Assembly: GCA_040387515.1 (NCBI GenBank)
Contig: JAZKDP010000024.1
Location: 1-64,000, forward strand
Source: Methylotenera_A sp040387515
GTDB taxonomy: Bacteria; Pseudomonadota; Gammaproteobacteria; Burkholderiales; Methylophilaceae
DNA length: 64,000 nucleotides
Reading direction: 5' to 3'
Shown here: positions 34,958 to 45,183 of the stretch, one piece after another
Layout: each line of letters starts with the position of its first letter
How positions within the stretch are numbered: the first letter of the stretch is position 1
Program-made: the position numbers and the translations under genes
The notes under the pieces: generated by a model
Told to the model about the DNA's origin: nothing
What the model saw: only the letters and a program-made list of their open reading frames with translations
Database searches by the model: none

Positions 34958-35565
34958 TACTTATGCATCCCTTCATCACGAATGATGCGCGGTACATTGT
35001 TACGCATCTCAATCGAAACAGGCTGATAAATAACCCGTTGCTGCTCAGGGTCGTAACGCATTTCTACATTACCAATCATGGGGAAATCTTTACGGAATGG
35101 GTGACCGACAAAACCGTAGTCAGTTAAAAGTCTGCGCAAATCAGGGTGATTTTCAAACATCAATCCGTATAGATCAAAGGCTTCACGCTCAAACCAATTT
35201 GCTGCCGGCCAAATATCAACCAGCGTGGGAAGTACTGGAAAATCATCATCCTGCGCAAACACGCGTAAACGTACTCGCTGATTCAAGCTAACGGACAACA
35301 AATGCAACACAACCGCGTAGCGCTTGCCAGCCCATTGCACATCGGAATAATCTTCAATCTCATACTGGCTATAATCTACGCCGCACAGATCGATCAGTTG
35401 CTCGAATTTAAGCTCGCCATGGTCGCGCAATTTATTGCAAACGGCCAGATAATCATCAGATTTACATTCAACCGTAATCTCATTTAGAGCGACAGTTAAT
35501 TGCGTCACTTGCCCACTTAAAGCAAGTTTTAATTGAGCTGATAATTGATCGAGTTTGGTAGACAT
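34957..35565 (-). CDS. nuoC: NADH-quinone oxidoreductase subunit C (30 kDa homologue)
   Basis: The 202-residue peripheral subunit shows the family signature WFEREAFDLYGLMFENHPDL and, near the C terminus, the segment FRKDFPMIG. It supports the NuoB-NuoD junction. It is an independent gene here, as is usual in betaproteobacteria. Confidence 0.96.
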   Translation of the reverse strand: MSTKLDQLSAQLKLALSGQVTQLTVALNEITVECKSDDYLAVCNKLRDHGELKFEQLIDLCGVDYSQYEIEDYSDVQWAGKRYAVVLHLLSVSLNQRVRLRVFAQDDDFPVLPTLVDIWPAANWFEREAFDLYGLMFENHPDLRRLLTDYGFVGHPFRKDFPMIGNVEMRYDPEQQRVIYQPVSIEMRNNVPRIIRDEGMHK

Positions 35566-35600
35566 GATGTTTTGTTCTTAAAATTACCTAGTGATTGCAC

Positions 35601-36077
35601 TTACCTAGCAATTGTATTCGTACGTCTGATTTTTTTCTGTAACTGAATAATACCGTACAGTAAGGCTTCAGCCGTTGGTGGGCATCCTGGCACATACACA
35701 TCCACTGGCACGATACGATCACAACCACGCACAACAGCATAAGAATAATGATAATAACCACCGCCATTTGCACACGAACCCATGGAAATCACCCAACGAG
35801 GCTCTGCCATTTGGTCATATACCTTACGCAAAGCGGGCGCCATTTTGTTTACCAAAGTACCCGCAACAATCATCACATCCGACTGCCTTGGACTAGGGCG
35901 AAACACAATACCGAATCGGTCCAAATCATAGCGCGAAGCGCCAGCATGCATCATTTCAACCGCGCAACACGCTAAACCAAATGTCATCGGCCACAATGAA
36001 CCGGTACGCGTATAGTTAATCACCGTATCCAGCGTAGTGGTGACAAAGCCTTTTTCTAAAACGCCTTCAATACTCAT
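35601..36077 (-). CDS. nuoB: NADH-quinone oxidoreductase subunit B (cluster N2)
   Basis: The 158-residue subunit binds the terminal [4Fe-4S] cluster N2, which reduces quinone. The adjacent Cys pair is in GLACCAVEMMHAG, and the others are in MGSCANGGG and VPGCPPTAEAL. It lies 21 bases after nuoA and 35 before nuoC. Confidence 0.97.
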   Translation of the reverse strand: MSIEGVLEKGFVTTTLDTVINYTRTGSLWPMTFGLACCAVEMMHAGASRYDLDRFGIVFRPSPRQSDVMIVAGTLVNKMAPALRKVYDQMAEPRWVISMGSCANGGGYYHYSYAVVRGCDRIVPVDVYVPGCPPTAEALLYGIIQLQKKIRRTNTIAR

Positions 36078-36098
36078 GACTGAATCAATCCCATTGAT

Positions 36099-36455
36099 TT
36101 AATCCCACTCAAGGGCGCCCTTCATCCACTCATAAACAAAGCCAACGACCAGCACAAATAAGAATAGCATCATAGCTAGAAAGCCAGCCAAGCCAATTTC
36201 TTGCAACACAACCGCCCAAGGAAATAAAAATGCAATTTCCAAATCGAACAGAATAAATAGGATAGCCACTAGGTAATAGCGCACGTCAAATTTCATGCGC
36301 GCATCTTCAAACGCTTCAAACCCACACTCGTAAGGCGAGTTTTTTTCACTATCTGGCTTATGGGGGGAAACGATTTTACCGAGGACAAGTGGCCCAAGCC
36401 CTACAGCAAGGCCCACTAAGATAAACAACAAGATTGGAAAGTAATTTTCCAGCAC
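36099..36455 (-). CDS. nuoA: NADH-quinone oxidoreductase subunit A
   Basis: The 118-residue membrane subunit has three helices; the loop after helix 1 contains the conserved YECGFEAFEDARMKFDVRYYLVA. It is the first nuo gene, 143 bases downstream of tRNA-Leu. Those bases could hold a nuo promoter, although read-through from tpiA-secG-tRNA-Leu is equally possible. Confidence 0.97.
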   Translation of the reverse strand: MLENYFPILLFILVGLAVGLGPLVLGKIVSPHKPDSEKNSPYECGFEAFEDARMKFDVRYYLVAILFILFDLEIAFLFPWAVVLQEIGLAGFLAMMLFLFVLVVGFVYEWMKGALEWD

Positions 36456-36598
36456 AGAAACTTCCTAACAAAGTTTTACTACAGACCTTTGAATGCTTCG
36501 CTTTTGGCTTAACAATCAAAACAATTAACTACATTTTTAGAGCGGCATTTATATTTATTATTATTTTATTTTTAAGACTTATTAGCTTGATATCCTAC

Positions 36599-36683
36599 TG
36601 GTGCCGACGGAGAGACTCGAACTCTCACGACTTTCGCCACTACCCCCTCAAGATAGCGTGTCTACCAATTCCACCACGACGGC
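36599..36683 (-). tRNA. tRNA-Leu (GAG)
   Basis: The minus strand folds as a class II tRNA with a long variable arm. The acceptor is GCCGTCG/CGTCGGC and the anticodon stem is CTATC/GGTAG. The loop TTGAGGG gives anticodon GAG. The variable arm is about 13 bases, and the T-arm is GAGAG TTCGAGT CTCTC. CCA is encoded at 36599-36601. Its place between secG and nuoA is common in proteobacteria. Confidence 0.96.
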
Positions 36684-36727
36684 AATTATTCAAGGATTTA
36701 TTATTAACTTAAAAATAACCCTAAAAT

Positions 36728-37129
36728 TTAATTTGGCACATCCTTAGCAGTATTACCTAAAGCTGCATCATCAGCTTTTGGCCCACTTGCACTTGGTGTT
36801 AATTCTTGCGATTTAGTTGCATCAGGTTTTGCAGCATCTGAATTAATTACAGATGCATTTGAAGGCACTTTAATCACGCTACTGTTGCTTCCTGCGCGAT
36901 GACTTGCCATGTAGGCAAGTGTCATACTCGTACTAAAAAAAACAACTACGCAGACCGATGTTAATTTACTTAAAATATTGGATGAGCCGCTCACACCAAA
37001 CAAGCTACCAGATGCGCCACTACCAAATGCGGCACCCATATCAGCACCTTTACCGTGCTGCAACAACACTAGGCCAATAACGCCTGCCGCTGCTAAAACA
37101 TGAACAACTGTAATTAAATTTTCCATCAA
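36728..37129 (-). CDS. secG: Preprotein translocase subunit SecG
   Basis: The 133-residue inner-membrane subunit of SecYEG has two hydrophobic segments (about 3-22 and 55-75) and the conserved central stretch GKGADMGAAFGSGASGSLFG. The C-terminal 50 residues are a low-complexity Ser/Ala/Asp/Lys tail, common in betaproteobacterial SecG. It follows tpiA by 96 bases and precedes tRNA-Leu, as in many proteobacteria. Confidence 0.95.
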   Translation of the reverse strand: MMENLITVVHVLAAAGVIGLVLLQHGKGADMGAAFGSGASGSLFGVSGSSNILSKLTSVCVVVFFSTSMTLAYMASHRAGSNSSVIKVPSNASVINSDAAKPDATKSQELTPSASGPKADDAALGNTAKDVPN

Positions 37130-37225
37130 ACAAATTCCAAAAAGTGGCTTGCATTAAAGCAGGCACATACACCTGCAACCAACTGTCTATTAAGATACGT
37201 TTATTAAGACCTTTTGCTTGGCAAT

Positions 37226-38029
37226 TTAAGTTGCCAATTCAGCCGCAATGCATATTTTCTCAAACGCCTGCGACTCAAGCGAGCATTTACCAACCAGCCC
37301 ACCATCAATATTCTGTACAGCGAATAATTGTACCGCATTTTGCGGATTTACGCTTCCTCCATATAGGATTTTTAAGCTGCTTGCCGCATCTTTATCCAAA
37401 TTTGCAATCTTGTGATGAATGAATTTATGCATAGCTTTTGCCTGTTCTGGCGTAGCTGCCAGCCCTGTACCAATTGCCCAAATCGGTTCATACGAGATAA
37501 TGCTGTCTGCAAAAATAGCAGCGCTGTGCAACTTAATAATGGTATCAAGCTGCTTCCCAACGACCAACTCCATCACACCAGCTTCGCGCTCAATCAATGT
37601 TTCACCCACGCATAAAATGGGCGTTAAGCCATGCTGTTTTGCCTGCAAAAATTTTTGCGCGATATTTTCATCGGATTCGCAATAAGCGGTTGCCCGTTCT
37701 GAATGGCCAATAATCACATATTGGCAGCCAAAATCTTTTAACATGGCGGCACTTACTTCTCCGGTAAATGCGCCCTCTGCATTTTTAGCAAGATTTTGCG
37801 CGCCCCAAGCGATATTGGTGTGCTGTAACAAATCTTGTAATTGCGCAAGATAAGGATAAGGCGCACAAACAACCACTTTTGACTGCTTTAAATTGGAAAG
37901 CAATGCAACATAATCTGTCAGCAAGGCTTGATTCTGCTTGAGATTGCCGTGCATTTTCCAATTAGCAACAACTATTTTTTTGACAGCTATTGGTTTTTTT
38001 GCGAGAGGTTGTGATACAGGTTGGCTCAT
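37226..38029 (-). CDS. tpiA: Triosephosphate isomerase
   Basis: This 267-residue TIM barrel interconverts dihydroxyacetone phosphate and glyceraldehyde 3-phosphate. Catalytic residues are visible: Lys in ANWKMHGN, His in IIGHSERA and Glu in YEPIWAIGTG. The phosphate-binding loop ILYGGSVNPQN lies near the C terminus. The N terminus is about 15 residues longer than usual; the ATG at 38029 has AAGG seven bases upstream, so I keep that start. Confidence 0.96.
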   Translation of the reverse strand: MSQPVSQPLAKKPIAVKKIVVANWKMHGNLKQNQALLTDYVALLSNLKQSKVVVCAPYPYLAQLQDLLQHTNIAWGAQNLAKNAEGAFTGEVSAAMLKDFGCQYVIIGHSERATAYCESDENIAQKFLQAKQHGLTPILCVGETLIEREAGVMELVVGKQLDTIIKLHSAAIFADSIISYEPIWAIGTGLAATPEQAKAMHKFIHHKIANLDKDAASSLKILYGGSVNPQNAVQLFAVQNIDGGLVGKCSLESQAFEKICIAAELAT

Positions 38030-38162
38030 AAAATGCCTTAAGAATTGCCGCGAATTCTACGCGTGCAAGCTAGTATGGTCAACGCTAAGTTAATGCTTTC
38101 ATTTGGTGAAATTAAGTCAAGCAATCCTATTAATATTCATCAATTTGCATCATGCAGTTAGC

Positions 38163-41100
38163 TTATTTAAATCTAAACGTATACAAAGCATCCACCGCGC
38201 TTTCTGTGCCGGTTTCTGCTTGCAAGGCCCAACGCGGCGTAATATTAAAAGTCAGTCTGGCGACATCTAACAAACCGCTGATGCTTTTTTCATAACTGAG
38301 ATACAGTTGAGAAGACAGGCGCTTGCCAAATGTCAGCGATGCACTTTCAGCATCAGAACCAGTAAAGCCAAACTCATCCAGCCCCGCAGCACGCGCCAAC
38401 TTTGTCTGCAGCGGCATAGAATCGCCGTTTGACAGCAACACACCTGCAGCTAACGAAAGCATGGCAAAATCATTTTTACCCGCTTGCTCGGTGCCATGAC
38501 CTAATAATAACCAGGATAATTTTTCGGTGTCTGGTACATTTGGCTCTGATACCAATTTGACTCTGGGATTTAATCCACTACCAGTGATTTCTACTCCTGC
38601 ATTCACTGTTTGAACACTAGCAGATGTGGTTTGGCTAAAGTTGCTGCCTGTAACTTCACCTGTATTATTGACTGTTTCTGCATTCGTTGTAATCAAGCTG
38701 GCACTATCACTGACTGCATTGCGCATTGCGCGTATATTCAAGCCAGGGTTATCTAAAGGACCACTAAAACTGATGACGCCGCGCGTGATATTCAGAATTT
38801 GGCCATAAGCCATATAGGTGCCTTTTTTAACCCGGATACTACCTTCAGCGTGCGGATGATATTGTGTTAAACCTAGTAATGTTACAGCGCCTGAAAGCTG
38901 CGCATCTAATCCGCGCCCGTGCAATTTAAAATCATCTCCCAGATCAATACGTAAGCCGCTCAACAACACTTTCAATGTCGATTCTGATATTGCATCAACC
39001 TGCCCAAGCACCACCACATCATCGGCAAGTGTCGGAACACTGTCATCTGGTAGGGCAAGCAGACCTTTTGCTACTTTAAAATCGCCCGAAATTGAAAATA
39101 AACCTTCAAGCAAAGTCGTTTTACCCGTGCCATCTAATATTAACAATCTATCTGCCCCAGAAATAACTGTAAATTGCTCAGCAACCCAATCTAGCGCTAC
39201 TTTAGGTTGTTTATTTTCCATTTTTAGCGTGCCGGTTGTGCGTAAATATCCCGCACCGCCTTTTAATGCGGCCTGCGTAATACGTAACTCATCATTTTCA
39301 AACACGGCATCCAAAGTGCCATCTGTCAACGAAACACCTTGTGACGGCAGAATGAATTGCAGATTCTTACCAATAGCATTACCACGTAAATTCGGTTTTT
39401 GCACAGTACCGTCTGCATTTACAGTTAGACTCAAAACGCCGTCCAAACTGGCATCTGCCAATGAAGCGGATACTGGGAACCAAGCCAGCGTATTGAGCTG
39501 TGCGGCACCTGATAATGTCAACGGCGCATTCGCCATCAGCGCGAAACCTGATTCAACTTTTGCCAGCATCGTGCTGCCCTGCACATCGACATACCCCAGT
39601 TGCTGCCCTTTAAGCCGCATCACAAAATCTGCTTTATTCTGATTGAATTTCAGTTCGGCTGTAACATCTTGCAAGCCTAGCAGCTTTGTAGTGCCATTGG
39701 TATTAACGCTTAAATCACCCGATTCAAGATTGAAAATCGCGCTACCATTAACCGCCTCTACCGCATGAATATCCCACTTAGCAGAAAAAACAGGATCACC
39801 CTGCAAATGTGCTGGCAGCTTAAATAAACTGGGCGGGATATCATCCAGCGCAAAGTTGCTTAAATTACCTTTGCTGATAAAACCTTTGCTTCCCGCGCTC
39901 AGCACATCAATCACTGCACGGCCTTTTGCTAGTTGTAAAGTAGCACTTTCTAAACTAATGTCTTTACTGCTAAGGCTTAATTTTGCTGGTGCTTGTAAAG
40001 AAATTGGCGTTTCGCCTTTTAAACTCAGTGTTTGAATGAGTCCTTGCCATTGCCCAGCATCTAAACCGCCTGCTAACGTAGTTTCAAATTGCAGAGGCTT
40101 GCTTGCATCTAACGCGGGTGGCTGCGACTCAAGCGCTTGAATTTTCATTTGATGTTGAGCACGCGTGCCTTGCAAAGTAAAACTGGCATTTAATAGCGGA
40201 TTTTGCGCCACTTTTAAGCCTGTCGCATTAAACGCTGCATCAGCACTTCCCTGCGCACCAGCCAGCAGCGTAGCTTTCCCATCCAGCTTATCTAGTTTTA
40301 TAATATTAGGTAATTTGAGTTTTTGTGCCGCTAAATCAATACTTAATGCCAAGTTTTCAAAAACACCAGCAAGCGTGCCATTGACATGTGCTTCGCCCGA
40401 AAACTGTTCTCCCAATGTGCTTAAGTCGGGCAAATCCGCGCGCCATAACAATTGGCTTTCTGGCGCACCAAGATTGCCACTAGCACTAAGCGTGTTATTG
40501 GCAATACTGGCTTTAAAATCAACATCTTGCAAATGACTATTGATAAAAGTCAGCCTGCCTTCTGTGGTTAAAGGTTGGCGCTGATTTTTTACTTGTAAAT
40601 AACTATCTTTGGCCGACAACAAGATTTGCAAGCCACCAGAATTAGTCTCTGGTGATAGATTGCCTTGTAGATTTAAATCAAAATTTAATAGCCCTGCTGG
40701 ATAATTGCCTAAACGCTCTGGTTGAAACTCACTAATCTGTGTATTCACATTTAGTGGATATTCACCCGCCAATCCAAGTTCGCCCATCACTTGGATTCTT
40801 GCGGCAACATTTGTATCTTGACCATTTACTTGCATTAACGCCAGTTGACCATCTTGCAAAGCCAGCATGGCTACAGACTCAAATCGTAATTGTTTTAAAT
40901 CACCCAATAGATTTACTTTTATATCATATGGCATTGATACATTGGTTTTATCGAGATTGGTTTTACTAGAGTTATTTTTTTCAGCACCAGCTTCTTTGGT
41001 GCTGGCTTGCTTAATGCTCACCGCACCAATCAGTATAAATGGATTAGCTGTACCCAAATTAAGCGTAGCATCCACTTGGCCAAATGGCGTGCCTGCACTT

Positions 41101-41516
41101 AACCTGCTCAGTTGTATCGTTTTTAAATCGGCCTCAATGTCAAATTGCACATTGTTTAAAACATGCTGTTCCGTTGGTGTAATAATGACCAACTCAACCA
41201 CTTCTGCTTGCCGAACCTTAATGGGAAAAGGCAGCTTAATTTGTGCTGGCAAGGCAGAATCGCCGGCTTTTTTTGCCGCAGAGCGCATGGTAATAGTCAA
41301 ACGACGCGCACGCAGCTTATCCACAAAAAGCTTGTTATCTAGCGGAAAAAGTTGCCAGCGCGACTCCAGCTTTTCTAATTTCAGATGGATACTGTCTAAA
41401 TCGTAGTCCAGTGTATCCAAATTAGAACTGCCGCTAATGGTCATCTCGCCTTGCACAGGCGTGTAAAGCAGCATGCTTATGCTTAGCAACACGGCAGTCA
41501 TGTAATGTCGTAGCAT
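38163..41516 (-). CDS. tamB: Translocation and assembly module subunit TamB (DUF490, AsmA-like)
   Basis: The 1117-residue protein has an N-terminal signal/anchor (about 6-22). A very long region of repeating beta-strands would form a hydrophobic groove spanning the periplasm, and the C-terminal TamB domain (about 780-1117) ends in a strand with final aromatic-charged residues FRFK. With TamA it takes part in outer-membrane protein assembly and, by recent views, lipid transport between membranes. Its GAGG ribosome binding site is 38 bases after tamA. E. coli TamB is about 1259 residues, so this one is somewhat short. Confidence 0.9.
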   Translation of the reverse strand: MLRHYMTAVLLSISMLLYTPVQGEMTISGSSNLDTLDYDLDSIHLKLEKLESRWQLFPLDNKLFVDKLRARRLTITMRSAAKKAGDSALPAQIKLPFPIKVRQAEVVELVIITPTEQHVLNNVQFDIEADLKTIQLSRLSAGTPFGQVDATLNLGTANPFILIGAVSIKQASTKEAGAEKNNSSKTNLDKTNVSMPYDIKVNLLGDLKQLRFESVAMLALQDGQLALMQVNGQDTNVAARIQVMGELGLAGEYPLNVNTQISEFQPERLGNYPAGLLNFDLNLQGNLSPETNSGGLQILLSAKDSYLQVKNQRQPLTTEGRLTFINSHLQDVDFKASIANNTLSASGNLGAPESQLLWRADLPDLSTLGEQFSGEAHVNGTLAGVFENLALSIDLAAQKLKLPNIIKLDKLDGKATLLAGAQGSADAAFNATGLKVAQNPLLNASFTLQGTRAQHQMKIQALESQPPALDASKPLQFETTLAGGLDAGQWQGLIQTLSLKGETPISLQAPAKLSLSSKDISLESATLQLAKGRAVIDVLSAGSKGFISKGNLSNFALDDIPPSLFKLPAHLQGDPVFSAKWDIHAVEAVNGSAIFNLESGDLSVNTNGTTKLLGLQDVTAELKFNQNKADFVMRLKGQQLGYVDVQGSTMLAKVESGFALMANAPLTLSGAAQLNTLAWFPVSASLADASLDGVLSLTVNADGTVQKPNLRGNAIGKNLQFILPSQGVSLTDGTLDAVFENDELRITQAALKGGAGYLRTTGTLKMENKQPKVALDWVAEQFTVISGADRLLILDGTGKTTLLEGLFSISGDFKVAKGLLALPDDSVPTLADDVVVLGQVDAISESTLKVLLSGLRIDLGDDFKLHGRGLDAQLSGAVTLLGLTQYHPHAEGSIRVKKGTYMAYGQILNITRGVISFSGPLDNPGLNIRAMRNAVSDSASLITTNAETVNNTGEVTGSNFSQTTSASVQTVNAGVEITGSGLNPRVKLVSEPNVPDTEKLSWLLLGHGTEQAGKNDFAMLSLAAGVLLSNGDSMPLQTKLARAAGLDEFGFTGSDAESASLTFGKRLSSQLYLSYEKSISGLLDVARLTFNITPRWALQAETGTESAVDALYTFRFK

Positions 41517-41554
41517 TAAAACAGCTTCCTCATTTTAAAAATGCGACGCATCAA

Positions 41555-43444
41555 TTAAAAAGCAACGCCCAAGTTAAAGTGCAAGCGATACTCTTTTGTC
41601 GCTTCGCCATAGGCAATATCTGCACCAATTGCGCCAATCGGGCTTTTCCAGCGCGCACCTAATCCATAGCCATATACCGGTTTTAAGTCTTGCAGCGTGT
41701 TTGCCGCATTACCAAAATCGACAAAGACAGCCGCGCCCCACTGTTTGGTTAACCATTGAATAGCTTCCACACTGCCCGTCACCAAATAACGCCCGCCGAC
41801 AATCGCATCGCCTTCTGTCACGCCCAAGCTTTCATAAGCGTAACCGCGTACCGATTGATCGCCACCGGCACGGAATAGAAATGCAGCTGGCGCACTATTT
41901 TTACCATTAACCATGCCAACTTCTGCACGCGCGATTAATTGTGTTGAATCAGTCACAGGATAATATCCTTGCACTTTCAGGTAGCTTTGCACAAAACGCC
42001 CATTCGAGAGTTCTTCAAGCGGGGCGACAGCAAATTGTGCATTAAACAAATAACCACGCGTTGGATTGCGGTCATTATCTGTGCGGCGGAGTGTGATGCC
42101 ATAAGAAACCGTCGCCACTTTTTTGGTGGCAGATTCTGCGCCATCAATTTCCTGATGCTCGATCAAATAACCGGTGCCGATAGTTTGCTCGGTTCTGCGC
42201 GGGCCCCAGCTACGGTTAATGCCAGCTTGGCCTGATGTGGTAATTTGGCCTTCAATCACTTTGCGCTCCAAACCCGCATTCATGCTATCGCGATAACCAC
42301 TGGCATCTGTCGGCAAGCGAATCAAACCGCTTAATGATTGCGCACGTTGTTCTGGTTTTAAGCTGCTGGTTAAGCGCCAGCCGCGATCAAACAAATTCAA
42401 ATCATCATAGGTTAATTGCGCGCGCGCGCCAGTGTTGGTACTGTATCCAGCGCCAACGCCCACTTTAACAGATTGATTTTCTTGCACTACCACTTTAACG
42501 GGGGCAGTATCAGCATCCGCAGATGCCGTATTTGCCGTCACTTCAACCCCACGGAAATACCCGCTTTCTTCTAAACGTGATTGAAAGAGCTGTAACCTGG
42601 ATTGGCTGTATGTACTGCCCGGCTTAATGGAATTTAAATTCTCAATAATACTGGCTGGGTAGCGCTCCAAACCTTCAATTTGCAATTCACCAAATTGAAC
42701 GCTCTGGCCACTATCTATTTCCACCTGTAAAGCGACTGAATGGGAATCCGGATTCACTTCTGCTTTAGTGGATTTAATCGTGGCATTTGGATATTGCCTG
42801 ATTAACAAACCAATCAGCAAACGCCGTTTTGCCTGATTCCAATCTTCTTGCCTAAATTGCGCCCCCGTCTGCAACAGCCAATCTTGTTGCAGTTGCGCGA
42901 TGGTAGTCGTTTGCCTAGAAACCCCACCAGTCGCCTCACCTGCTTGCTGTAAAATACTACCGCTGAACTTTAAATCAACCGTACTTACCAAAACTGGCTT
43001 ACCCGGATTGATTAAGAAACGTGCTTGCGAAACATTGCCAATTTTCTCAATAGAAGGCTCAATCTCTGGCGAGAAATAACCTTCTGTCGCCAATAAATCT
43101 GTGATTGCTTTGGGTGTTAATTGATAAATGCGCTGCCACTCTATCGGCGACATGCGCGGGTTATCGCGCCATTTAATGATTTCAAGGTGCTTGTCCAGCA
43201 AATCGGTGAGCAAGGTTTGCTCTGCATCCGACACAGCGTTAGGCGTTAGTGCAATCTCAACGGCATAGCTTGTTGCAGTATTTGTTTTCACATCAGCTTC
43301 AGCAGCCTGCAAATTAAAAACACAGCAAAAAACCACTAAGCCAAACGCAAATTGCTGAACGGTTAAATGTAGAGCCGTTAAATAAGACTTTCTTGAAAAA
43401 CTCAACGAATCATTCACTAATCTAACGTACCAAAACTCAGCCAT
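41555..43444 (-). CDS. tamA: Translocation and assembly module subunit TamA (BamA/Omp85 family)
   Basis: The 629-residue outer-membrane protein has a signal sequence with an unusually long N-terminal region; the hydrophobic core is at about residues 30-47, ending QAAEA. Periplasmic POTRA domains (about 60-320) precede a 16-stranded barrel. The Omp85 barrel motif VRGYAYESLG is seen, and the C terminus ends in a strand finishing in Phe. The ATG at 43444 has AGG nine bases upstream. It lies between recJ (8-base gap) and tamB. Confidence 0.92.
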   Translation of the reverse strand: MAEFWYVRLVNDSLSFSRKSYLTALHLTVQQFAFGLVVFCCVFNLQAAEADVKTNTATSYAVEIALTPNAVSDAEQTLLTDLLDKHLEIIKWRDNPRMSPIEWQRIYQLTPKAITDLLATEGYFSPEIEPSIEKIGNVSQARFLINPGKPVLVSTVDLKFSGSILQQAGEATGGVSRQTTTIAQLQQDWLLQTGAQFRQEDWNQAKRRLLIGLLIRQYPNATIKSTKAEVNPDSHSVALQVEIDSGQSVQFGELQIEGLERYPASIIENLNSIKPGSTYSQSRLQLFQSRLEESGYFRGVEVTANTASADADTAPVKVVVQENQSVKVGVGAGYSTNTGARAQLTYDDLNLFDRGWRLTSSLKPEQRAQSLSGLIRLPTDASGYRDSMNAGLERKVIEGQITTSGQAGINRSWGPRRTEQTIGTGYLIEHQEIDGAESATKKVATVSYGITLRRTDNDRNPTRGYLFNAQFAVAPLEELSNGRFVQSYLKVQGYYPVTDSTQLIARAEVGMVNGKNSAPAAFLFRAGGDQSVRGYAYESLGVTEGDAIVGGRYLVTGSVEAIQWLTKQWGAAVFVDFGNAANTLQDLKPVYGYGLGARWKSPIGAIGADIAYGEATKEYRLHFNLGVAF

Positions 43445-43452
43445 GCTTGTGC

Positions 43453-45183
43453 CTATTTTGATGCGTTATTGTCAATTAATTCAACATGTTTTATCTGCAA
43501 CTGCACTGTCTGCAAACCCTTATATTCATTCGCCTCTAATGCATATACCGCCTCGATATTTTCAGGCAAGTCATCATGATGGTTAAAGTAAATCGCATCA
43601 AAGCGTTTTTGGTCTTTTTGCAACAATAGCTTTAAATGTTTTTCACCCACAATACGTTGGTTAATCACTGCAAAAGTGTCAAAAAACAAAGGTTGATTAA
43701 ACCCCTGCCCCCACACTTGTTTAGATAATAACTGGGCGGTTGCTAAGTTAATTTCGTTGCCTTGCAAACCACCATCGGTTTCAATTGTTGCTTGCAAATC
43801 CGCTTCAGTTAATAGTTCGCGCACTACCGTTTCAAATGCTGTCTGGAAAACATCAAAATCCATCTGCTTGATACTCAAGCCAGCCGCCATGGCATGACCG
43901 CCAAATTTAATGATTAAATCTGGCTGGCGCTTGGTGATTAAATCTAAGGCATCACGTAAATGCAAACTAGAGATTGAACGCCCAGAGCCTTTTAGCAAGC
44001 CATCACCAGCTTCTGCAAAAACAATGGCGGGACGATGATAGCGCTCTTTCAAGCGCGAAGCCAAAATACCAATCACGCCCTGATGCCAATCTGCGTTGAA
44101 CATACTGATGCTAAATTGCTGGCTGACATCAATCGCTTCTAACGTCGTTAATGCGCTATCCTGCATATCAGCTTCAATATTGCGGCGTTCCATATTCAAC
44201 GCCTGCAACGTTTCTGCTTTTTGCATAGCATCCGTAGCATTTTCAGCCAACAAACATGCAATGCCAATGCGCATATCATCCAACCTACCAGCCGCATTAA
44301 GCCTTGGCCCTACATAAAAGCCTAAATCTTGTGCAATGACTTTTTCTGGTGATTTCCCCGCGATTTGCAATAATGCGGTAATGCCAGCACTGCAAACACC
44401 AGCACGAATTCTGCGCAAACCTTGCTCGACCAAAATGCGATTATTGGCATCTAATTTAACCAAATCGGCCACTGTGCCTAAGGCAACCAAATCCAATAGT
44501 TCGGTTAAATTCGGTTCTGTTTTATCTGCAAATGCACCACGGCTTCTTAACTCGGCACGCAAAGCCAATAACACATAAAACATCACACCCACACCAGCTA
44601 AATTTTTGCTGGGAAAATCGCAGCCATGTTGATTCGGGTTCACAATACAAGCCGCTGCTGGCGTCGTGTCACCAGGCAAATGATGATCGGTAATCAACAC
44701 TTGCATGCCCAATTGGTTTGCGGTCAACACGCCATCTACGCTGGCAATACCGTTATCTACCGTAACCAGAATATCCGGGCGTTGCGCTTGCGCATAAGCA
44801 AGCTGCACGATTTCTGGCGTTAATCCATAGCCATATTCAAAGCGATTTGGCACCAAAAAATCCACTTGCGCGTCCGATGCCAATATTCGACAGAATTGGC
44901 GCAAACCTTTCACTGCAACAGCTGTGGCAGTTGCGCCATCGGCATCATAATCACCAATCACCAGTATTTTTTTATTACTGACAATGGCATCTGCCAACAA
45001 TTTGGCCATTTGCGTATTATTGGTTAGTCGTTCTGGCGGAATAATGCAGCCAAGCGTGACTTCTAATTCGCTGTGATTCGTTACGCCGCGCGCTACAAAA
45101 AGCCGTGCAAGCAAAGGATTTGTACCGATTGCAGCCAGCGCATCCACCACCACTGCATTAAATTGACGTGCCTTAATTTGCAT
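43453..45183 (-). CDS. recJ: Single-stranded-DNA-specific exonuclease RecJ
   Basis: The 576-residue 5'-3' ssDNA exonuclease serves RecFOR recombination, mismatch repair and base-excision repair. DHH-family motifs are visible: GDYDADGATATAV (about 77-89), TVDNGIAS and TDHHLPG for metal binding. The DHHA1 domain follows, with KFGGHAMAAGLS and SGRSISS. Length matches E. coli RecJ (577). The start overlaps the upstream RpfE-like gene by 11 bases. Confidence 0.96.
   Translation of the reverse strand: MQIKARQFNAVVVDALAAIGTNPLLARLFVARGVTNHSELEVTLGCIIPPERLTNNTQMAKLLADAIVSNKKILVIGDYDADGATATAVAVKGLRQFCRILASDAQVDFLVPNRFEYGYGLTPEIVQLAYAQAQRPDILVTVDNGIASVDGVLTANQLGMQVLITDHHLPGDTTPAAACIVNPNQHGCDFPSKNLAGVGVMFYVLLALRAELRSRGAFADKTEPNLTELLDLVALGTVADLVKLDANNRILVEQGLRRIRAGVCSAGITALLQIAGKSPEKVIAQDLGFYVGPRLNAAGRLDDMRIGIACLLAENATDAMQKAETLQALNMERRNIEADMQDSALTTLEAIDVSQQFSISMFNADWHQGVIGILASRLKERYHRPAIVFAEAGDGLLKGSGRSISSLHLRDALDLITKRQPDLIIKFGGHAMAAGLSIKQMDFDVFQTAFETVVRELLTEADLQATIETDGGLQGNEINLATAQLLSKQVWGQGFNQPLFFDTFAVINQRIVGEKHLKLLLQKDQKRFDAIYFNHHDDLPENIEAVYALEANEYKGLQTVQLQIKHVELIDNNASK

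Noticed and set aside
36434..36712. 92-codon + strand ORF across tRNA-Leu
   Set aside because: It translates the antisense of tRNA-Leu (RRRDSNSHDFRHYPLKIACLPIPPRR) and overlaps the nuoA start; it is not a gene.
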